Positions 5,530 to 8,570 of a stretch of DNA of 8,570 bases are shown piece by piece; position 1 is the stretch's first letter, and the number at the start of each line of letters is the position of its first letter. Origin of the DNA: an uncultured Moraxella sp. (GTDB lineage Bacteria > Pseudomonadota > Gammaproteobacteria > Pseudomonadales > Moraxellaceae); NCBI GenBank assembly GCA_937889485.1, contig CALAPG010000125.1, positions 1-8,570 on the forward strand, given 5' to 3'. Under the pieces are notes generated by a model. That model had not been told where the DNA came from. It worked only from the letters and a program-made list of their open reading frames with translations, and ran no database searches. Position numbers and translations under genes: made by a program.

Positions 5530-6135
5530 ATGGAAACTACGAATATCAATACCCATACCGCGGCTACCAACCCCACTGAAGAAAATCTTACCCACCCAAA
5601 TCCTTCTTTTGAAAATGATATCGCCAAAGCCGTGTCACCCAGCAATGTACCACAGGCGTCAACCAATACTCTTACGCTGCTAGCCGAGCGTCCGCAAGTG
5701 GACATTGAACGCGTAGCAACAGGACGGGTAAAGTTGAGCAAAAAAGTGGTGAACCAAACTGTGCAAGTACCTATCACCCTAAGCCAAGAAATACTAGTCA
5801 TTGAGCATGACTTTGCGCGTGAGCCATTACCAGAAGGTGTACAAATCCACCAGTCCGATAGCGCCCCCATGCAAATCACAATAAATGGCGAAACCGTTAC
5901 ACTCACCGATGAGCCGCTTGAAATTACCCTGTCTCAGCAGGTGGCAGCCGTGCACATTAATACCGTGGTGGCACAGACTGTCCAATTATCCACCCGCGCG
6001 GTTGAACATACCCGCCAAATTCCCGTTAACTTACGCCACGAAACGCTTGTGACCGAAGAAGTAACCTTTGACAATCCAAGGGTAATTTCTCGTCACACTA
6101 TGCCTGTCGACACCGACAATTCGTCTAACTTATAA
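5530..6135 (+). CDS. DUF2382-like protein without PRC barrel
   Basis: 201 residues, preceded by AGGA nine bases upstream. An Asn/Thr-rich, probably disordered N-terminus (1-45) leads to LTLLAERPQVDIERV (48-62), which matches LQLLEERLSVNKDKI of the gene upstream; the pattern that follows (V.L...V......VP..L..E) also fits DUF2382. The protein is an internal duplication: 57-92 and 137-177 align (VKLSKKVVNQTVQVPITL against VQLSTRAVEHTRQIPVNL), joined by a linker with MQITINGETVTL (114-125). No signal peptide, membrane segment or cysteine is seen. It is a divergent paralogue of its neighbour that lacks, or has lost, the PRC barrel. An octamer array in its leader hints at variable expression. Function is unknown; a shared stress role with the neighbour is inference. 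Confidence 0.82.
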   Translation: METTNINTHTAATNPTEENLTHPNPSFENDIAKAVSPSNVPQASTNTLTLLAERPQVDIERVATGRVKLSKKVVNQTVQVPITLSQEILVIEHDFAREPLPEGVQIHQSDSAPMQITINGETVTLTDEPLEITLSQQVAAVHINTVVAQTVQLSTRAVEHTRQIPVNLRHETLVTEEVTFDNPRVISRHTMPVDTDNSSNL

Positions 6136-6158
6136 CCGCTGTCTAACTTATAACCGCT
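6123..6158 (+). repeat. 18-bp exact tandem duplication across the stop codon
   Basis: GTCTAACTTATAACCGCT occurs twice head to tail. The first copy contains the end of the coding sequence (Ser-Asn-Leu-stop, with TAA at 6133-6135). The unit is a multiple of three, so the second copy has an in-frame TAA at 6151-6153. Confidence 0.95.
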
Positions 6159-6177
6159 ATCCAACTGATGAGCGCCA

Positions 6178-6204
6178 GTGAGTCCATGCTAATGGATTAC
6201 TTTT
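6178..6204 (+). terminator. candidate terminator after second DUF2382 gene
   Basis: GT-(G)-AGTCCAT, loop GCTA, ATGGATT-AC: nine pairs with one wobble and a bulged G, followed by TTTT. The T-run is short, so efficiency is uncertain. Confidence 0.5.
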
Positions 6205-6267
6205 GAAAAAATAGGTCTGTGGATAGCAGTTTTATACCATGATTGGGCGTTAGCAGGGATGGCTTGA

Positions 6268-6324
6268 GCCCCATCATCATGGGGCATGAAACCCCCGTGC
6301 CTCTGATAAAGCGGGGCGTTTCAT
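6268..6324. repeat. pair of GC-rich stem-loops at the metR 3' end
   Basis: First dyad: GCCCCAT (6268-6274), loop CATC, ATGGGGC (6279-6285), a perfect seven-pair stem spanning the metR stop codon. Second dyad: ATGAAACCCCCG (6286-6297) and CGGGGCGTTTCAT (6312-6324), 12 pairs with one bulged base and a 14-base loop. The two are directly adjacent, like a REP-type palindromic unit. On the - strand no T-tract follows, so a classical terminator is not supported. Copy number in the genome is unknown. Confidence 0.6.
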
Positions 6325-7203
6325 CATTTCCGCTAGCAAGTCTAAAAAACCTTGAATAAATGCAGTATCTTGACTGTGGGTACGCGTGGCGGCATAAAGT
6401 TGGCAATAGACCCCCTCGCCTAGCGGACGCGATACCACCCAACCTTTTTTCTCATACTCGCTAACCACCCAGTTGGGCAAAGAAGCAACGCCGCGCTCAC
6501 TAGCAACTAGCTGAATGAGCATCGCGGTAAGTTCCGTGGTTCTGATTTTGGCGGGCTCCAGCCCCGCAGGCGCAAAAAACTGCGCAATAATATCCAGCCG
6601 TTTTTTTTCGACGGGGTAAGCAATCAGCGTTTCGCCCAGTAAATCTTCTGGCAAGATTGGTAGCGGCTTTTGCGCTAATGGGTGCGTGGGGGACAGCACC
6701 AAACGGCTTTCATATTGAAATAACGGTAGATAGTTGACCCCTGCCATCGGCAGCTCGCTTGCGGTAATTAATACGTCAATTTCTTCGTCTACCAGCATTT
6801 GATGCGGATGGGGTTCAAACCCAGTGGAAAAGTCGAGTTCAACATCTTGCCATTCTTTTCGGTAGCGATTGAGTATGGGCATCAGCCAGTCAAAACAACT
6901 GTGGCACTCGGATGCAAGGCGTAGTTGCCCAATTTGCCCGTGGGCTAACCGCTTGATATTTGCCGTGGTACGGGTAAACTGGGGTAATACATTGTCTGCC
7001 AGTTTTAATATTTCTTTACCTGCAGGAGTAAAACTAAGCGGCCGCGAACGGCGATTGACCAAACCAACGCCATAGTAGTTTTCTATTTCTTTGAGCTGAT
7101 GAGATACGGCAGAGGCGGTAACGTATAGGTCTTCAGCCGCAGCGGCTAATGACCCTTGCTCACGCAGGGCGGTGAGCAGCTGTAAGTGACGAATTTCTAA
7201 CAT
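6277..7203 (-). CDS. metR: LysR-type regulator of methionine biosynthesis, MetR
   Basis: Homocysteine-responsive transcription factor that in enterobacteria controls metE, metH, metF and itself. Residues 1-60 are the winged helix-turn-helix (LAAAAEDLYVTASAVSHQL at 19-37); the rest is the periplasmic-binding-protein-like effector domain. Diagnostic features shared with E. coli MetR as I recall it: ECHSC.DWL.P (99-109), ETLIAYPV, RLD, the LPNWVV segment and LGEG.Y..LYAA. Length of 308 residues is close to the E. coli protein (about 317). The start is taken as ATG at 7203 (MLEIRHL); a GTG two codons upstream (7209) is possible, and neither has a good ribosome site. The last ~15 residues (KRPALSEARGFHAP) are encoded by two GC-rich stem-loops and probably are not part of the fold. 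It lies downstream of paeA on the same strand, 156 bases apart. No metE or metH adjoins, so its targets lie elsewhere. Confidence 0.92.
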   Translation of the reverse strand: MLEIRHLQLLTALREQGSLAAAAEDLYVTASAVSHQLKEIENYYGVGLVNRRSRPLSFTPAGKEILKLADNVLPQFTRTTANIKRLAHGQIGQLRLASECHSCFDWLMPILNRYRKEWQDVELDFSTGFEPHPHQMLVDEEIDVLITASELPMAGVNYLPLFQYESRLVLSPTHPLAQKPLPILPEDLLGETLIAYPVEKKRLDIIAQFFAPAGLEPAKIRTTELTAMLIQLVASERGVASLPNWVVSEYEKKGWVVSRPLGEGVYCQLYAATRTHSQDTAFIQGFLDLLAEMMKRPALSEARGFHAP

Positions 7204-7254
7204 AGACACACGCTTATGAGGGTGGTGCTAGTCATGAGGCTGATAGCTGACTAA

Positions 7255-7297
7255 CAAGATGATTGGCTAAAATCAATTATTTTAACAAATCATCTTG
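7255..7297 (-). promoter_or_regulatory. 43-bp inverted repeat between paeA and metR
   Basis: Two 19-base arms (7255-7273 and 7279-7297) around a five-base centre; 17 of 19 positions are complementary as DNA. Read as - strand RNA (the direction of paeA and metR), one of the two mismatches becomes a G/U wobble, leaving 18 of 19 paired; in + strand RNA both remain mismatched. It could be a paeA 3'-end hairpin, a metR leader structure or an operator. No T-tract follows (TTAGTC), so a strong terminator is not indicated. Confidence 0.6.
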
Positions 7298-7317
7298 ATA
7301 AAATGCAGTCATTTCAA
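7289..7317 (-). promoter_or_regulatory. candidate metR promoter
   Basis: On the - strand TTGAAA (7317-7312, five of six to -35), 17-base spacer, GATGAT (7294-7289, four of six to -10). The -10 falls in one arm of the 43-bp dyad, so a protein bound to the dyad would block it. Weak by consensus. Confidence 0.25.
7304..7316 (-). promoter_or_regulatory. possible degenerate MetR box
   Basis: The - strand reads TGAA-ATGAC-TGCA, one base off the MetR consensus TGAA-N5-TTCA. It overlaps the candidate -35 of metR, which would suit autorepression. The central base is not A/T as usually preferred, and a one-mismatch hit can arise by chance. Confidence 0.2.
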
Positions 7318-7359
7318 CAATTAACCATGATATTTGAAGACATCGGCGCTTAATAACGG

Positions 7360-8570
7360 TTAATCATCTTGTGGGATCACGATGGGTTCATCTGTAACAA
7401 AACGGGTGACCAGTAATTGATCAATTTTATGATGATCAATGTCTACCACTTCAAACTTATAGCCCTCATATTCTACAAAGTCAGCAGGACGCGGGATTTT
7501 GCGTAGTTTATACATCATAAAGCCTGCAATGGTTTCGTAATTTTCCCAATCTGGAAAATCATCCATTTCTAAGACGTGTTTTACATTTTCAATAGGCGTG
7601 CTGCCGTCAATTAACCACGAGTGTTCATCACGCTGTATGATTTGCTGCTCATCTTCAATCGGCGCTACCCAGTCGCCCATCACTGTCATCATGATGTCAG
7701 ACAAGGTAATTACCCCCACGACCAACGCATATTCATTCATCACGACGGCAAATTTTTCTTTACTGGAGCGAAAACGGTCAAGCAGCTCAGATAATGTCAG
7801 CGTATCTGGAATAATGAGTACGTTGCGAATGGTGGTTTCGTTGAGCAGTATTTGGGATTGGTTACTTAGTAGCTTCACCAAAATATCCTTGGTGTCCACA
7901 TAGCCAATCACCTCGTCAATGCTATCTTTACATACCAAAAACTTGGAATACGGATAGTTGGCGATTTTTTGACGAATACTATCTTCAGATTCTCGCAAGG
8001 TAAAATATACCACATTTTCTCGGGTAGTCATGCTTGAGGGCACATTGCGCTCTTCAAGCTCAAACACGTTTTCGATAAAATGGTGTTCTTGCTTGAGCAA
8101 GACCCCCGCCTGGGCACCAGCATCCACCACGGCAGAAACATCATCAAAAGTGATATTTTCTTCTCTTACCATGTTGACTTTAAAAATTCTAAAAATAAGA
8201 TTTGCTAGCCCGTTGATAATCCACGCCAGCGGCTTAAAGACTTTGATGGACCACAACACAGGCTCAATCACGGTTAACGCCACGCGTTCTGGGTTAATCA
8301 TGCCAATGCGTTTGGGAATCAAGTCAGCAAACAAAATAAACAACAAAGTGACTAGCACAAACGACATCATAAAACCGATATTATCGAGCATCTTGCCTTG
8401 ATAAAATGGGGAAATAAGCTCAATAAAATAGGGACGCAGCGCTGATTCACCCACAATACCACCCAAAATTGCCACGGCATTTAACCCAATTTGTGAAGTG
8501 GCAAAAAATTCGGCAGAATTTTCTTGTAAATGCAAAATTTTATTGGCGCGATTGTCACCCGATTCTGCCA
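7360..8570 (-). CDS. paeA: PaeA/YtfL-type CNNM-CBS-CorC membrane protein (N-terminus outside window)
   Basis: Partial: 402 codons plus stop are present, and the frame runs open through the right edge. From comparison with E. coli YtfL as I recall it, about 30-35 N-terminal residues, including the first membrane helix, are missing. Order: end of the DUF21/CNNM transmembrane domain with hydrophobic segments IGLNAVAILGGIVGE, FMMSFVLVTLLFILFADLIPKR (split by the family's polar Asp-Leu-Ile-Pro-Lys turn) and a helix around LAWIINGLANLIF; linker with ENVFELEERNVPSSMT; two CBS domains (bases about 8000-7835 and 7830-7680), with KFLVC..SIDEVIGYVDTKD and KFAVVMNEYALVVGVIT; and a C-terminal CorC/HlyC domain (SWLIDG, NYETIAGFMM, YKFEVVDID). 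In Salmonella and E. coli PaeA (YtfL) exports cadaverine and putrescine in stationary phase; relatives are linked to Mg/Co handling. A 12-residue acidic tail follows the usual C-terminus (LLVTR). An inner start (TTG at 8535) would cut off the homologous AESGDNRANKIL stretch and is rejected. Confidence 0.93.
   Translation of the reverse strand, partial: AESGDNRANKILHLQENSAEFFATSQIGLNAVAILGGIVGESALRPYFIELISPFYQGKMLDNIGFMMSFVLVTLLFILFADLIPKRIGMINPERVALTVIEPVLWSIKVFKPLAWIINGLANLIFRIFKVNMVREENITFDDVSAVVDAGAQAGVLLKQEHHFIENVFELEERNVPSSMTTRENVVYFTLRESEDSIRQKIANYPYSKFLVCKDSIDEVIGYVDTKDILVKLLSNQSQILLNETTIRNVLIIPDTLTLSELLDRFRSSKEKFAVVMNEYALVVGVITLSDIMMTVMGDWVAPIEDEQQIIQRDEHSWLIDGSTPIENVKHVLEMDDFPDWENYETIAGFMMYKLRKIPRPADFVEYEGYKFEVVDIDHHKIDQLLVTRFVTDEPIVIPQDD

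Noticed and set aside
8030..8401. 123-codon + strand reading frame opposite paeA
   Set aside because: It is Ser/Thr-rich antisense translation of a conserved gene; typical shadow frame.
7360..8535. Complete paeA gene starting at TTG 8535
   Set aside because: The frame continues to the window edge and the upstream codons (AESGDNRANKIL) match the family, so the true start lies outside.

Overview
The window carries six protein genes from a gammaproteobacterial chromosome, most likely of the family Moraxellaceae (Psychrobacter or the Moraxella osloensis group). The basis is moderate-to-low GC, the protein families present, and close agreement of MetR and PaeA with gammaproteobacterial versions as I recall them. 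No phylogeny was run, so the genus is only an inference. There are no transposases, tRNAs, rRNAs or CRISPR arrays.

Layout. On the + strand: dsbC (152-994), a disulfide isomerase that appears to be a lipoprotein; hom (1201-2532), homoserine dehydrogenase with a C-terminal ACT domain; an acetyl-CoA acetyltransferase-type thiolase (2720-3901); a PRC-barrel plus DUF2382 protein (4421-5242); and a second, PRC-less DUF2382-like protein (5530-6135). On the - strand: metR (6277-7203), the LysR-type regulator of methionine synthesis; and most of paeA/ytfL (7360 to the right edge), a CNNM/CBS/CorC-type membrane protein whose N-terminus lies outside the window. Most + strand genes are followed by a hairpin with a T-tract and preceded by a long non-coding gap, so they look like separate transcription units rather than one operon.

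Gene relations. hom and metR both touch the aspartate-to-methionine/threonine pathway but are not adjacent, and thrC does not follow hom. The two DUF2382 genes are neighbouring paralogues, probably envelope or stress related, and their exact role is unknown.

The less ordinary content is in the gaps: two different octanucleotide tandem arrays around the DUF2382 pair; an orphan terminator in the 518-base thiolase/PRC gap that, with a promoter formed partly by one octamer array, could define a small non-coding RNA; two tandem duplications that include stop codons; a perfect 14-bp dyad before the thiolase; a 43-bp dyad between paeA and metR whose pairing is better in the paeA/metR-direction RNA; and GC-rich stem-loops that supply the last codons of metR. 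The lipobox of DsbC (Cys-Asp-Asn) suggests inner-membrane anchoring, which differs from the soluble periplasmic textbook enzyme.
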